Below are positions 1 through 12,799 of a DNA stretch of 64,000 nt, piece by piece. Made by a program: the position numbers and the translations under genes. Origin of the DNA: Notospermus geniculatus (Eukaryota; Nemertea; Pilidiophora; Heteronemertea; Lineidae); NCBI GenBank assembly GCA_002633025.1, contig NMRB01000094.1, positions 208,846 through 272,845 on the forward strand, read 5' to 3'. Positions within the stretch are counted from its first letter, which is position 1. Every line of letters begins with the position of its first letter. Below the pieces are notes generated by a model, which searched no databases, was not told where the DNA came from, and was given only the letters and a program-made list of their open reading frames with translations.

Positions 1-89
1 ATAGATAAATCGGTTAAAATTTACATATATGTACATTCCTTTCATTTATTTTTGGACCTGCTACCAAAACCTGATTTTCCAAAATATTG

Positions 90-207
90 GCTGGTATTCA
101 TAAAAGTTAGCAAATGCTTTTACTTAAGATTTGCACAGCAATGTCCAATGTAAATGTATTGCAAAACTTGAAATAAAAGCATTTGCTACCTTTTATGAAG
201 AACAGCC
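90..207. repeat. Palindromic MITE, 'TTCATAAAAG...AAAGCATTTGCT' family
   Basis: The two ends are reverse complements: a left arm reading TTCATAAAAGTTAGCAAATG is mirrored near 180-203. Related copies lie at 21121-21243, 35241-35363, 40681-40797 and 49760-49873. The element is too short to encode anything, so it is non-autonomous. The class of transposase that moved it is not visible here. Confidence 0.7.
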
Positions 208-275
208 ATTGAATCGAGGGCTGAGCGCCAAATTTGGAATTATTAGCACTAGAAACAACATTGGGCCAATTTGCT

Positions 276-416
276 GGCCCCGTATTCATAAAACTACATG
301 TACTCAAGCGTAAGTATGACACTTATCCTTTGTTCCACACAAAAGATAAGTAAGTAAGTAAGATAAGTAAGATAAGTATCACACTCAGACTTAAGTAGTT
401 TTATGAATACGGGGCC
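276..416. repeat. GGCCC-ended palindromic MITE (CTTAAGTCTAAGTGTGA subfamily)
   Basis: Starts GGCCCCGTATTCATAAAAC and ends with its reverse complement GTTTTATGAATACGGGGCC (the TAGTTTTATGAAT end at 399-416). The centre has expanded into AAGTAAGT and AGATAAGT repeats, a local microsatellite born inside the element. It is one of the most abundant families in the window, with other copies near 31.3, 48.8, 49.2, 60.1 and 63.3 kb. Confidence 0.8.
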
Positions 417-2087
417 TGAACTGCAGGAGGAAACCGGAATGCCCGGAGAAAAAGTGCAAGCTGCTGATGCAGAACGTATATTGTTTGTAAAAAGGCCTAC
501 AGCCAAGAAAACTCGGACTGCATTATTTGTAGTCTTGAAGTTCCAACTATCTTTGGCCGTGAGCTCCAATTCGCAGGCAGAAACACCTGGATATTGGCGA
601 TGTGTAATCTGCTTAACCGGTAATACAGCTGGATTGACAACTTGCGATGAAGATTAGGACAAAATAAAACAATGTTCTTATCGTATAAAATCCTCGAGAT
701 TTAATAATTTTCATGAAAAATAAAAAAATCGTCTTCCGCTTTTACTGAGCCTAGAGAACGAATGTTAACAACATCGCTTATCATATTTTAAGGCGTGCAC
801 GATATTTCTCGAAAACAGGCTTGTCGGGTTTTTTTTTCTCAGAAGATTCTCCAGTAAATCAAAAGCAGGCAACACAGGCAAATTCATGTCACTCTGTGTG
901 ATATTATCTCAGTTAGATAACCACGTGCTCTCCTAAAGCAGGAAGATTGAAGATTGAAGATCCCTCAATCAGATAGCAAAAATCCGCGTCAGTTCCACTT
1001 GGGGAAATTTTTTACACGCTTTTTAGAAAAAGTGTTCTGTGCTGCGTAGTTCGCGTGGCGGATACCTATTTATACCATTCACCAAACTACACAAGCAGGT
1101 GATGGTTTATATGCCCATTTACCTGATACCCTTTCTAAAGAAATTAGCAGCAAAAATGGGTGTACAGGTAGGGAATTATACTATTATATTGTGCACGTGT
1201 GGACTTATTTCATATGCGCATGTACAATCTTTTTGCTGGAGCACAATATTCAAGATGAACTCGAAAACAACTGTCGTGTAAAAATTATCTGCTTTTCGAT
1301 AAGATCCCGAAGGCGTTCTATAGAGCACACATTCCGATGGATGCATTCTTTCTGACAAAAGAAAAATTACAAAAGGCAGAATAAGAAGACATTATATTCT
1401 GTTCATAGTTTAGAATAAATATACATGTAAAGGCATCGCCAAACGTTGAAATGCACAGAACATTTATCTGTCTTCGCTTTTGTTAAAAAATCGTACTGTT
1501 TCATCTCCAAAATAAATCAGGCATTTGGAAATAAGTTTACATGTACAAAGAAACTAAATTCTTCTCTAAAGATAAATACTGTATATATAAATGCTTTTTC
1601 TTTGCTGAATATGTAAAAACCTATGCGTATATAATAAGTCTTTGTATTCTGGGCTGAAAAAGCAATACCAAGCCTGAAACCATAGCGTCATCTATTATTG
1701 CTGGTACCATTGTGTAAAAGTTTGCACTAGAATTCTTTTGAAAACCATCGAATATATTATTGAGATATTGAACGCAAGATAAACATACCAATATCGTATT
1801 GCATCCATTGAGAAGGTGTACCATCTCCTGCCCCGAATGTGTCTCGTGTCGAAGTGCTTTGACGTTTATATTACGGGGGTTATTTTTGTGATGCACAAAG
1901 CAATTCAAGGCTAATTTGGGAATCACCAGCTAAAATAAAACACATTTTATACATTTTGCTACAGACAATTGCAAGCTCCCTATTTTTGCTGAATTTATTT
2001 CCGTATAGGAATATTATTATTCTTTTAGAGACAAACAAGTCTTCAGCGTGCTTCATCTACAAGTATGATCTCTGTCAAATAATTCTA
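417..2087. other. Non-coding stretch, nothing recognised
   Basis: AT-rich sequence with only short chance ORFs on both strands. No splice-bounded coding segment, RNA gene or clear transposon end was recognised. Confidence 0.6.
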
Positions 2088-2250
2088 GTTTTATTTTAGT
2101 TTTCAGTTTCGGTTTTAGTTTTAAACAGTTTTAATTTTAGTTTTAGTTTTAATTTCAGTTTTAGTTTTAGTTTTAAGGTTTTAGTTTTACATGTAGTTTT
2201 GATTTCAGTTTTAGTTTTTTTACTTTTAGTTTTAGTTTTTAACTTTTAAT
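2088..2250. repeat. Degenerate TTTTAG hexamer tract
   Basis: About 160 bases made of variants of TTTTAG (AGTTTTAGTTTT, TTTCAG, TTTTAA). It is a degenerate simple-sequence array. It differs by one base class from the TTAGGG telomere unit and is not telomeric. Confidence 0.85.
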
Positions 2251-2336
2251 TTTTCCCTAAACTCTTTTACATACTCCTTCATCAAGCTTACTAAAAGTTG
2301 TACATGTATATGTAAAGGAATAGGCCCTAATTAATG

Positions 2337-2399
2337 GGATGTTGTGTACAGATGTAACACTTTCTTTGATCAAAAGTGTTACATCTGTATACAACATCC
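2337..2399. repeat. Short perfect-type hairpin
   Basis: GGATGTTGTGTACAGATGTA pairs with the downstream TACATCTGTATACAACATCC around a loop near TTTGATCA. The 63-base inverted repeat is probably a tiny MITE remnant. No U-tract or gene context suggests a terminator. Confidence 0.7.
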
Positions 2400-3208
2400 A
2401 GGTTTTTAGAGGGACGTTTTAAATTAAAGTTCTTATCGTGAGATAACCTCTTCAATGTTGAGTCATGAGAATGGAGGTGTTCATTCACTCACACAGTTAT
2501 CGCATGGTGTACTTCACGGAACCACACACAACCATCCCTGAAACACCGAGTAAATACGCCCGCAGCGCCAGATTGGTAATCGAACCAAGTGCCCCCGGGA
2601 TATAAAACTATTCCTCTAGTACCACGCGTTCTCTTGACAACCACGTCATATCAACACTTATATTGAAAAAGAACAAAGTGAGAAATTGTGATAAACTTGA
2701 ATGCTGAGAATGTGTCGCGCAATTTGAAATAAGATGAAGTTGCCGCATCGGGTTATTACAACACAGCCACCAGCGATAAATTCTTTATTCTTTAGGATAA
2801 AACAACAAGTGTGCTTTTAAGTTCAATAAGTGTCGCCAAAGGGGTTGGTATCACGAATGATCACATATATAATGGATTTTATCTTGATATTTATGACTGA
2901 AAATACCCGGGGTAATGATAGCCATTGTCTTTCATAATTACATGTTATTTTAGTTGAGTAATCAACACCACTGTGTCCTGTGCGCGTCAGGGGAATTTCA
3001 TTGGTTTGTAACATCAAACTTTGTAGTTTGTTTATTTGTAGCTTTATTTTACCACATTTATTTAAGTTTTTTTTCATAATCTTATAACTCACATGCTATC
3101 GATAAATGGCATGTTGGTTTATAAATAATTGATCTACCGAGTGCCTAGATGACCATGTATAAAATCATCCATGACTGAGATGTTTTCTAGAAAACAGTAC
3201 TAGTGTCA
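2400..3208. other. Non-coding stretch, nothing recognised
   Basis: No supportable gene or repeat was seen on either strand; short ORFs lack family features. Confidence 0.55.
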
Positions 3209-3509
3209 TGTGAGTTCGAATAAAATGAACCAATCAGAAGCACTCAAGTCATACGTTCACGAGAGCTACCCGAGCCGTCGGTTCGTATTTTTGTTGAAAT
3301 ACGAGTTGAGAAAGTTCGTTAGCAACAGTTGTATAAGGGGAGAAAGTACAGTCGATACTCAGTCAGATTATTTCACATTGGTAACATGCCACTTTCACGT
3401 GACTTTCTTAACTTGTGTTGGAACAAAAACACGAATCGACGGCTAGAGTAGCTCTCATGAACAAATGACATGAGTGTTTCTGATTGGTTCATTTTTTTCG
3501 ACACTCACA
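3209..3509. repeat. MITE with TGTGAGTTCGAA ends
   Basis: Left end TGTGAGTTCGAATAAAATGA is mirrored by the right end near 3471-3509 (GGTTCATTTTTTTCGACACT). Inner arms also match: GAGCTACCCGAGCCGTCG near 3264 against CGACGGCTAGAGTAGCTC near 3438. Inner-arm relatives occur at about 12200-12420 and 26395-26607, so this is a dispersed family of about 300 bp. Confidence 0.75.
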
Positions 3510-3546
3510 TTCTTGATGCTGTCACAGGGCTCCGCGATAAACATCA

Positions 3547-3665
3547 GGGCCCAAATCCATAAAACCTTGCCAGGCTTAGTTGCCTGCTAAAGTGCCCAGT
3601 TTGTACAGGCCGATGTACACAACTAGCAACCAATTAAGCTAGCAAGGTTTTATGCATTTGGGCCC
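3547..3665. repeat. GGGCCC-ended palindromic MITE
   Basis: Begins GGGCCCAAATCCATAAAACC and closes with the mirror GGTTTTATGCATTTGGGCCC. The arms flank a GC-poor centre. It shares only its terminal bases with the CTTAAGTCTAAG MITEs, so it is a separate subfamily with the same kind of ends. Confidence 0.75.
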
Positions 3666-3929
3666 TGGCTACCAGCGTTACATGTAGTAAGCGAAGAGCC
3701 CGTTGGCTTGATGTATTCAACTTGATGACAAGTAGATGCAGCATCGGGTAAAATGCCAATATCACGAGTATCACATGCTTACAGGAAATGTAATGATCGC
3801 GCCTTAGGACGGCATGCTGATGTTTCTTCTAAAAGAAGAAACGTCCACTCTTTAGTACACAGTTATTGGCTGTTTTTAGCTGTACGCCTCGTGTTGCTGT
3901 CAATTTCAAATGAAAGACAACGTCGAGGA

Positions 3930-4190
3930 GCCCTGTAGCCTAGTGGTTATCACGTCCGCTCAGCAAGCGGCAGGTCCTGGGTTCGAATCCATCCCAGGCC
4001 ATTTGGGATTTCATTCCCGGCTCTTCACGTCCGTCGCATGGGACAGTAAGCCGTGGTGCCTTGTAGCTTGTTTCTTTGCAAGGGCAAGTAAAAGACCCCA
4101 TCCAAGTGAGGAACATTAGGGCCTAGTAGCTTGGAGGCCTGTCGTGTGCAAAATCGTTGGACGTGTATTCTCTGTGTTAGGATATAAGGC
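3930..4190 (+). repeat. tRNA-derived SINE (head plus body)
   Basis: A pol III A box (TAGCCTAGTGG, near 3936) and B box (GGGTTCGAATCC, near 3979) have tRNA spacing, with a 4-bp anticodon stem around TCAGCAA. The acceptor stem does not pair properly and the sequence runs on into a body ending near 4190, so a SINE is far more likely than a working tRNA. Confidence 0.65.
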
Positions 4191-4195
4191 TGACC

Positions 4196-4319
4196 CTAAC
4201 AATCCCATCAGCCAATCATTCTACTCCTAACAATCCCATCAGCCAATCATTCTACTCCTAACAATCCCATCAGCCAATCATTCTACTCCTAACAATCCCA
4301 TCAGCCAATCATTCTACTC
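4196..4319. repeat. Four perfect 31-bp tandem repeats
   Basis: The unit starting CTAACAATCCCATCAGCCAA is repeated four times with no visible change and no spacers. Lack of divergence suggests recent slippage or an assembly effect. Confidence 0.95.
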
Positions 4320-5737
4320 ATTTGTGAGTAACAGGTGTTCTGATTGGTTCCAACGTTCTTGCACTCGACAGTGGTGCTTGAGATGGCCTATTCCGTACTC
4401 ACCAGCGCCATGCTATGGCTTCGGTCCTGACGGAAAATGTAATACAAATTCAAAGACAACGCTGTGCATGTTCTGTGAGCGTTTATCATGTTTACAAAAC
4501 GACGAGCTTGCTTCTTCCGTTTTCTATATCAAAGAACTGAAAGACAGAGAAGCGGAGAAAATGTGTATGCAATGGCTAAAAAGTTAAGATTAGCTTAACT
4601 TTTTGTCTTCTTCTTCCAGGTATTCAGATTACTTCAGATTTTTAATTATTTTATCTAAGCTGCCTTCACACTGAACACATGTTCGAAGCAGCTCCCGAAT
4701 ACGATTCTACAAACACTTCCACTGCCAAGACTGGCGTACATTTCTGCAAAATTTGAAAGTAGTTCTCACTGTGTTCTTTCTAAGGAATACTTATGTGACT
4801 GGGTTTCCGTGACTGAATCATCGTTAGGTGAGCTCTAACGGTGGTGCAGCGTCCATCGTCGTCGTCGTCGGTTAGCAGGGCACGTTTTCTAACCGCTGGG
4901 GCTATTGACCTGAAACATTTTACATGTATACCCCTAGGTCAGAAGACCTATGACACCAAGTTTCGGCCCGATTTGATTCTTGGCTTGGCCACTAGGTGGC
5001 TAAAAGGTACTAGTATATCGAAGTTTGACCCTTTTCGACTTCAAATATGGTCGCCAGTCGGCCATCTTGAAAATGGACTTTAGCCAATAACTCACGAAGA
5101 ACAGCAACTAGAATGTTGTAACCTGGTACAAATATGTACTTAGATACCCTCTATGTTTGCCAAATTTTAGCTCTATTGCACTTCTAATATGGCCGCCAGT
5201 CGTCCATCTTGAAAAATGTAGTTTGGCTGATATCATGAACAATACCAGAAAGAATGTTCTAACCTGGTATGATGTTTCCCTGGAACATATTGACTTGACA
5301 CTTGTCGTTCGTTCTTCTGGTACATTCACCCAGGTGAGCACATGGTCCATGGACCATTTCATTTCATGAAATTGCCACTGGCAATGGCAGGGATAAGATG
5401 CAATGGAAACTGTTCCGTCACACTTATCCGACTTCGGCCTCTTTGAAGTGTAATACAGTCAAGGTGAAAATGTGGGTTCTTTCCCTTGTCCTTGCCCTAG
5501 CATACGCCAAAAGGTAGCCCCACAAATGACCACGGCTTTAATTTCTTACCCTAAAGACATCAAGATTTCTTACCCTAATTTCTTACCTTTAATGTGACCC
5601 CTCAACATAAAACTGTTAGGTTCGGAGATTGTTTGGCCTACTCGCGGTTTTATTCACCAGTGAATACTTCAAAAACTGGAGTAAAAGTTATTACTTATTT
5701 TTATTCATATCACCCATTGAACCATCTTTTTTTGAGG
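4320..5737. other. Non-coding stretch with an old dispersed repeat
   Basis: No gene seen. About 4900-5370 carries a dispersed repeat. Its right end (GGTGAGCACATGGTCCATGG, near 5333) recurs at 17074-17363 and, inverted, near 41236. Phrases like 'ATGGCCGCCAGT' recur in this repeat and near 16091. Confidence 0.5.
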
Positions 5738-5870
5738 ATGGGGATTTGGCCTAGTGGTTAAGGCATGCTGCCCCCTAGTGCTGGCGATTAATGCCTCATG
5801 CGAGGGTCCGTGGGTTCGAATCTGGTAGGAAGCAATGTCTTTCACCTTAGAAACCCGATTTCTATTTCAT
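5738..5870 (+). repeat. tRNA-derived SINE, 'GGCCTAGTGGTTAAGG' family
   Basis: A box TGGCCTAGTGG (near 5748) and B box GGGTTCGAATCT (near 5812) are followed by a conserved tail (GGAAGCAATGTCTTTCACCT). The same unit is at 22744-22895 and 37907-38058, and its tail alone at 22556 and 37714. The extra distance between the boxes suggests a tRNA with a long variable arm as ancestor. Confidence 0.7.
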
Positions 5871-8800
5871 ATTCTAAAGATGGAGTGGGGTGCCTAAAAG
5901 AAATGTCAAAGTTGACTCATTCAATTTAACTTCCACCTAGACCACTCAGACATGATATAAAGATACACGGATGTCCTCCCAATCCGGATAAATTCGCGGT
6001 ACCGGTACTTCTGTAGCAGTGTGCTATCTTTAAACAGCATTCATAATATTCCACTAATGCGGTGAGAAAGTAACAGAACGACTTTAGGTGCCGGATGACT
6101 CTTGATGTCTTACTTACGTTGCCATGGCAACTAAGGATAATACACGTCTTGGCGAAGGTCACGCAAAATAATGTTGTTTTGTTCGTAATTCAATTTAGAA
6201 TGTTTCCAATGGGGAATCTTTCGAATAGCCGACATAAAAACGAGTTTGGACCTGGATACCTTTAGGACCTTGTTAAATTGCCACTGTGTGCATGATGTAT
6301 GCCTCAGTGTCCCTCCCCTGGCGACGGAATCGGGTACCAATACGCGATAAGGCTCGTATCCTGTCCAGCCCACACATAGCCAGTGGTACCAGCTTGGTTC
6401 GACTGATACTATGTCAAAACTTAGCTGACACCAGTCCAGGTGGGAGCCCCAAAATGGCGCCATCCTTTTCATGACTTGAGAAAAGTTCGCCGCGCTGTGA
6501 TACCATTACGTCTAACCCTTCATCAATTCAGGTTTCCTAAAGGCCAAAGCTTCCGTCGGCCGCCACGAGAGAAAAACCGCATGCTACACAATGGCACTGG
6601 CCCGATTCCCACAACAAAGGTTTACCGGGCTTCGAGAATAAGGCAGTAAGTGGGGATTTATAATTCTCATCCCTATCGCAAACTCGTCCCCAGTGGGTTA
6701 ACGTTCCTACAACACCACTGGGAAGGGCTGACGACTTCAGCAATACTGCGCATGCGCAATCGACTAATTTTGAGGCGAATCACGCCGAGGCGCGGCATGA
6801 TGTTCGCAACAAACTATGCTAACTATTCGTTTGAAATTGCTCTAATACTCAAACAACTTCGTGTTTTGGGAGTATTAAATGGCCTTTTAGGCATATATGA
6901 TGTTTTTCAGTCATCGAAGAACGAAATATTGTGTGAAACAAACATTTTGGCACGCTGCCAGCGGTTGACCAGAAATTTTGGTCAGGTCGTAGCCCTTGCC
7001 AGAGATACCTTCGGATGAGGTAGATCTGGGAACGAGATTGTCCCTATCGTTGAATCCGCCATTCAACTGGTGTCGATACCTGACGAGTTGCTATCTCCGC
7101 ATACTGAAGACGATATATGCTGCTCATTGACAGTGTTGATAGCGAACTGGGCCGCGAACAGGTGCCATTGGCACCTGTCAGCTTTGGCAATAAATGATCT
7201 CGCCTGGAAATGATTAGTAATTCGCAAAGGAGCAGATAGTCAGAACGGCACGAATGTCGCTTGCCTCGAATACAGCTTCATTCCACTGAAGACCCAGAAT
7301 TTACGGCCGATTTCTCTGCAACGGCTAGGTGAAAATTGGCAAAATAGATCTATGCCAAAAATCAACTAATTTGTGTTTTTGCCGCTACAGGCACCATGGC
7401 CCCCAAAAAACGTGACGTAATTCTTTCACAATCAGAGTTCACGTTCATGGCCGAAATGGCGGCCATTTTGAAATACGAAATGCATCGCGTATGTGTAAAC
7501 TGCACTGAACTTCGTGGCGAAATCATCATGAATGGGATTTTATTTGAGAGAGGGATCCGTCGTGTCGGTTCTACGCGAAAAATGAAGGTAGTAGAAAGAC
7601 ATCGGCAAAAAATACGAGTCGACTGATGGATGGCATGTCAATTTTGACCCAGCCTTGCGAGAAATCTGCCTGAAACCACGTGTCTTTTAGCCTAAACTAA
7701 ACGTACATTTAGACCAACAGTGGATACGCCTCTGCTTGTTTGTCAGAATACGATAAACATTTTGGCCGTGGATCTGGGATAACAAATGTTGTTAGAATGT
7801 ATACACTGTCAAAGTTTAGGCACAAGCAGGTGAATGATGCTCAGATATATGAGAACAGCCTGAACTTCTTTCGCTGTAGTCCCGATTTGTAACACTCCTG
7901 TTTGATACCTCACACGCTAGCAATCCGTTTCACAGCTGTTTCTTTTTGTTCACAGCAATGAAGCACTGGCTCTGTGCACCTCGTGGCTGTGCAGTATTCG
8001 CCGTCCGATTTGACGGCTTGCCATCAATCAATTTGATAATACGACTCCGAATTCACACCAATACTTTTTGACACTGCAGTGTGTGCAAGTACTCATGTAC
8101 ATGTATACATGTTTATGTACAGGCGTGGATGATTCCGGAAACGGATGTGCCGAGAATGGCAAACAGTGATATGCAGCTTGGTCAGGACCTTTTACAGCAC
8201 GCAACGACCCGAATATCCGGTGTGTCCCCAACTTGAACTTTAAACGGTCTGTGCTGTCCTGCGTGGTTGGGGGGGGGGGGGGGGCCTACAGCGTTTCACC
8301 TCATTTGGTTATGCATTGGTTCAGGTGGGTTGCGTTTAAAATAAGCATTCGGTATTTTTTTGTAAAAACCATTTAGGGGGTAGACAAAATATCAAAGAAG
8401 GTGTCTGCACCCGAATTTGTTTGAGTGAGACTTTTTGAAGGAAGTAAGGCTTTCGAAAGTGAAACTCGTTGCCAGTGCATATGTACACAATGTACAGAAA
8501 GTCATAATGCTTTCGTCCTCACGCCGGGTAATGCGCGGCAGCACAAACTGTTAAACAAGCTTCGTACATTCGATCTGAAATGTCCTTGGAGCTATCTGAT
8601 GCCAATATCAAGTTTCAATCTCTATTAACGCATATATACATCATTCCACATATCATATGACGTGCTATTTATCCAATCCCAGAAGAATGTCCAGTGGAAA
8701 GATAAAAAGAGACAGGCTTTGGCCTGATACTGTCCCATTAGCTAAAACTATAGGCGGTGTTTGAAAGCGGACACAGTCCTTGTAAGCCGATAGCCAGATG

Positions 8801-8893
8801 TTGCTTATAATGGGGATTTAGAATCTACGTCAAATGTTGATCGTGATCGTGGACGTGGCATCAAACAACAAACCTGATAGTTGCAAACGACTG
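5871..8893. other. Non-coding stretch; poly-G run
   Basis: No supportable gene. ORFs of up to 122 codons (for example 6650-7018) have no recognisable domain and no splice-site logic. A G homopolymer of about 18 bases lies at 8268-8285 and is a likely sequencing weak point. Confidence 0.5.
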
Positions 8894-9053
8894 TAAAGCC
8901 GCCCATACACGGCGCAATATTATTGCACAATATGGGGCCCAAATGGGTGGTCGTGTGCTTCTAGCATGATAATTAGAAGAAAGATTGACAATAATATTTC
9001 CCATTGTGATCCTCATATTGTGCAATAATATTGATCGTGTATGGGCAGCTTAA
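8894..9053. repeat. Palindromic MITE (CCCATACACG...AATATTATTGC)
   Basis: Arms GCCGCCCATACACGG plus AATATTATTGCACAATATG are mirrored at the right end (CATATTGTGCAATAATATTG then CGTGTATGGGCAGC). About 160 bases, non-coding. Confidence 0.8.
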
Positions 9054-11557
9054 CATGTGACTATTACCGATCAACACGTTTTCTCTCGGACATTAATTGG
9101 TCACAAATAACTCTGGCTTTGATAGTGTCAGCTTACAAAAAAGAAGATTTTTTCCGAACTTGCTGCCGATAAGCGAATGAACAAAAACATAATGACGCAA
9201 TTCATTCATCCCGGAATAATTTCGAGAATAGGGGCCTAAACCATCAGGACGCGGAAAAATTGATGCCTTTCATAATACATGTATGTAGGCCTACGGGGCT
9301 GATCTCAACAAAACGAAACAAGCTGTTTTTTTTTGTTTCTTTTGTTGCTGTGATAAACTATCATGTTGTTCTTCCACCAGCGCCGGGAAGTTGCCGAAGA
9401 CAACAATGAGCGGAATCAGGGCCTTCTCGACCTGAGTGATCCGGAATGCACGCCTGCTTCGGGCAAGGTTCTATCAGACTAGACTGTGCACTGGAATTCA
9501 CTACTGCTTATTAATTCCGCTTTTCCTGACTGCTCACGGTTTTACCGCTAGCCATTGTTGTTGTTTTTCGGCAACAGTCGTTTGCGAGCGAAAATTAATC
9601 ATTGTTGTCATTTGTTCAGACACGATAATTCCCATGGGATGAATCGCAATCGGGTCGGGTCTCATTAGCCTATCCTACAATATCGTATACATGTACATTA
9701 TCACACAGACCGAGTCGGTGTAATGCCATGAACTTCTTGAAAAATTTGCCACAAGGAAATCCCGATGGGATATGCGTGCGACATCTTCTTCTTGAGAAGA
9801 CGAGGAGGCACAGCTGCCGTCAACACCTTTTGATCACGCAATGTCTCGAGACCAAGGGCTCATCCACACGAGATTTGGCCTTTCTTAGTCAAGTTACAGT
9901 CCAGACGATCCTCTGAGGGTTTTTTTTCGTGCGAGTTGAATTCGCCGTTTTAGGTTTCTCACAGAGTGGCACCCGGCGGAAATCGAATCGGCATGTTGCG
10001 AAGATGTCAAAACTGCAAAAATCCGCCTGTTATTCAAGAAATCGCGTTTTCGGCCCCTGGCGACCGGACTAACTTACATTTATGACCAAAGACAGAAGCG
10101 ATTGCACCAAATTTCTACGGCTTAGCTGCGCAGCCCACAGAGAGCCACCTGACTTGCACGAACAACTACCAAATTTTCTCTGGTTAACCAATTGTTGGCC
10201 ATGAGAGACCCAAACTCGCATAGGAGAAAACTCTAATGGAGGAGGTGGGTTCGTTATCCATGGACAACTTCCGTCTAACTCTGACAATGTCTGACAGTGC
10301 TCAGGGTTTATCGAGAGAATCTCGCAATTCAACCTCGTTCCCAGGAGTTGCTTGGCAAAATCTGGATACAACCAGGGATGCAGGTCGGTTCGGCAAACTA
10401 CCGACTCAAAGATTTGCATACATAAACGTTTGAAACATTTTGATAACTTCATCCCCTATTTTTGAATTGGCGTTTCTTTATAGTTATCACCNTGACTACC
10501 AAACCCAATGTGCCAATTTCGCTCTCTGCAGTTGCTGGCTTCGTTCTAGGGTTGTCATCTCATATTGTCATTCGAGCTTTTCATAATTATAGATTACACC
10601 GGGCTCAAATTAACATCCCTCAGCCCCGATATCCTAATAGGTTAGATTGATTGATGCCCTCTGCATTGATCGCAAGTTGCGGGTGAAAGTCACAAATGGC
10701 CTGTAAATAATTGCTCCGATGGCCGACAAATCCAACTTGGCAATCTGCATCATGGCAGAAGGTCGACAACATGATGAAGAAACTCGCTCTTTCCGCCGTC
10801 AACACTTTTTCCGCGCTCGGAGGATGGCCGCCCGAAGGGAGAGATGTTTATGCAAATGGCACAGTGAAAGCGAGTGGGCTGGCTCCGAAGTGTGATTCGA
10901 CGCTGGCGGATTCCGAAAGCGCTTTTAGCCTCTTGCAAAAACCAATTTTTTCTTGCAGAAAGCAATATAGAGACAACATGAAAGGACTCTTTTTGTAGGG
11001 AACCACTTAGTTTGATATCAAAATACTTCATTTTGACACAACTATACATACATTTTAGAGAAAGCAAACCTGACCACATGATTAGAAAGTGTCGCCAAAC
11101 CATTGCATTGCCACCAATTCAAGATGACATTTAGTGTAACATATTTTTATAAGTTTTCGCTTTTGCTTATTGCTTCGAATGAAAGGTACAACGACGAAAT
11201 GACATCTAAGCAAGACTTACCCAAAACTACGAGTAGCACTCCGATTAGTAAATCCATGGCTAGTTTAGATATCCTTGGTAATTTCACACGGCATTCATTC
11301 GCATTCGACGCAACCGATGTCAACAAAACAAATCTCGTATCCAGGGAGACACAAGCGATGGTTTCCGCAGCAGTTTATTGAGCAAATCGAACGCTGCAAG
11401 TTGTGCCTGATGAGGTAGATTGAGAATCGAAGGTTTTCATGGATTGGCGTTGGTGACGATGAGTGCGGATGAAGCACACGCTCCAGGCAGGGTTGTGGTT
11501 GAAGGCATGCTTGCACCCTTTGTGTGCAAGGTGCTACTGGGTATTCCGCGAGCCTAC
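9054..11557. other. Non-coding stretch; assembly N at 10492
   Basis: The longest ORF (minus strand, 127 codons, 10069-10452) has no recognised family features. One N at 10492 marks a likely assembly join. Nothing else could be supported. Confidence 0.5.
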
Positions 11558-11797
11558 GGGCCGTATTTTAGAACGTTCCTTAACATTAAGGTCCACCTTA
11601 AATCTATTGTTCTCGATGGTTTTACAAAGGCCCGTATTCTAGAAGCCTCCTTAACTCTAAGGTCCACTTTAAGCTTTTGTATTCTGCCCTGCAAACAATA
11701 GCTAAAGGTAAACCTTAGAGTTAAGGAAGGTCGTAGAATACGGCCCAAAGACTTCAAGGTCGACCGTAAAGTTAAGGGACGTTCTAAAATACCACCC
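11558..11797. repeat. Outer MITE GGGCCGTATTTTAGAACG, interrupted
   Basis: The left arm (GGGCCGTATTTTAGAACGTT) pairs with the right arm ending near 11797 (GACGTTCTAAAATACCACCC). A second MITE sits inside at 11629-11746, so the outer copy is older. An uninterrupted relative is at 47781-47899. Confidence 0.75.
11629..11746. repeat. Inner MITE GGCCCGTATTCTAGAAGC with AAA target duplication
   Basis: Perfect terminal mirror GGCCCGTATT / AATACGGCCC, flanked on both sides by AAA, which fits a 3-bp target-site duplication. Another copy of the same subfamily is at 38338-38455. Confidence 0.75.
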
Positions 11798-12189
11798 ATA
11801 CATGTATGTCCTTGACTACGATTCCGGACACCTAGCCGTTGCTATGCGTGGGATTGAAGAGACAGGGGTCTAGTCCCCCTGGAATCGAAATCATTGTTCA
11901 ACGACTCGAGTTAGGATATTATGGGTATAGAGACCATGACCAGTCGAACATACTATATAGCAGACTTGTTCCCTGACTTACATCCCTAGGACTATCTTCT
12001 CTGCTACAGTTGAGTTCTGAGGGTTCCTGCTATATTTCGAGCCTAAAAGCTATTTTGAGTTCTTTGCGCCATCATCTTTGCTGTTTCAATAGCGTTGGAA
12101 TTGCGCACTGAAAAAAAGAGAAATGAAGAAATTGAGGAATCCACTGATCGATTAGTTGCGCCTTTTGGCGGGCAACCATCTGATTTCAA

Positions 12190-12430
12190 AGTCGTAGGTT
12201 CGTGTGAGCTACCCAAGCCGTCGATTCGCGTTTTTGTTCAAACACGAGTTGAGAAAGTCACGTGAATTTGAAAGTGGCCTACTTCAATGTGAAATAATCT
12301 GATTGATGATTGACTATGATCATAAGACATCTTCTTGTTATATAACTGTAGTTGCTAACAAAGTTTTTTTGCCTCGTGTTTGATCAAAAACACGAACCGA
12401 CGGCCAGGGTAGCTCTCCATGAACGTGTGG
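12190..12430. repeat. MITE arm pair (GAGCTACCC...GTAGCTCTCC), copy A
   Basis: GTGAGCTACCCAAGCCGTCG near 12205 is mirrored near 12394-12417 (CGACGGCCAGGGTAGCTCTC). It belongs to the 3209-3509 family, here lacking the outer TGTGAGTTCGAA ends. The allelic copy is at about 26395-26607. Confidence 0.65.
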
Positions 12431-12799
12431 CTATTTCAATGGCTTTCGACCGCGTGATGTCATTTTGTCTTCTTTCACCGGCAAGGGCCCAGCTAGGTTA
12501 TTTTTAGCTTCTATTCTTTGATCTGTCAATTAGAGCTTCAGATTCCCTAAAATCCCGGGACTGAGCTGAAATGAAAAGTTTGGTGTCATCATCTGTTCAT
12601 CCGCCTCTTTGAACCTTTTCGTTACTTGTATCCGACGAAATACAAATTTGAAACTCAGTTATCAAAGATAACTAGTGTACAGCCTGTTGTTGTCAAAGAT
12701 AAAATAGAGACGTTTAGAAATATAACGCGGCCACGTCTCCATTGTCCGGGTACATGTAGTTTTAGTTGCCACGGCCAGATAGACCTACGATTTTCTATC

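Noticed and set aside
3930-4002. Functional tRNA gene
   Set aside because: A and B boxes are good but the acceptor stem does not pair and the anticodon loop lacks U33; better as a SINE head. The same holds for 5738, 14680, 22744, 28762, 37907 and 42131.
4196-4319. CRISPR-like array
   Set aside because: Direct 31-bp repeats with no spacers in an animal-type sequence; a simple tandem repeat.
10069-10452. 127-codon minus-strand ORF
   Set aside because: No family features, no splice context, and composition like the surrounding non-coding sequence.
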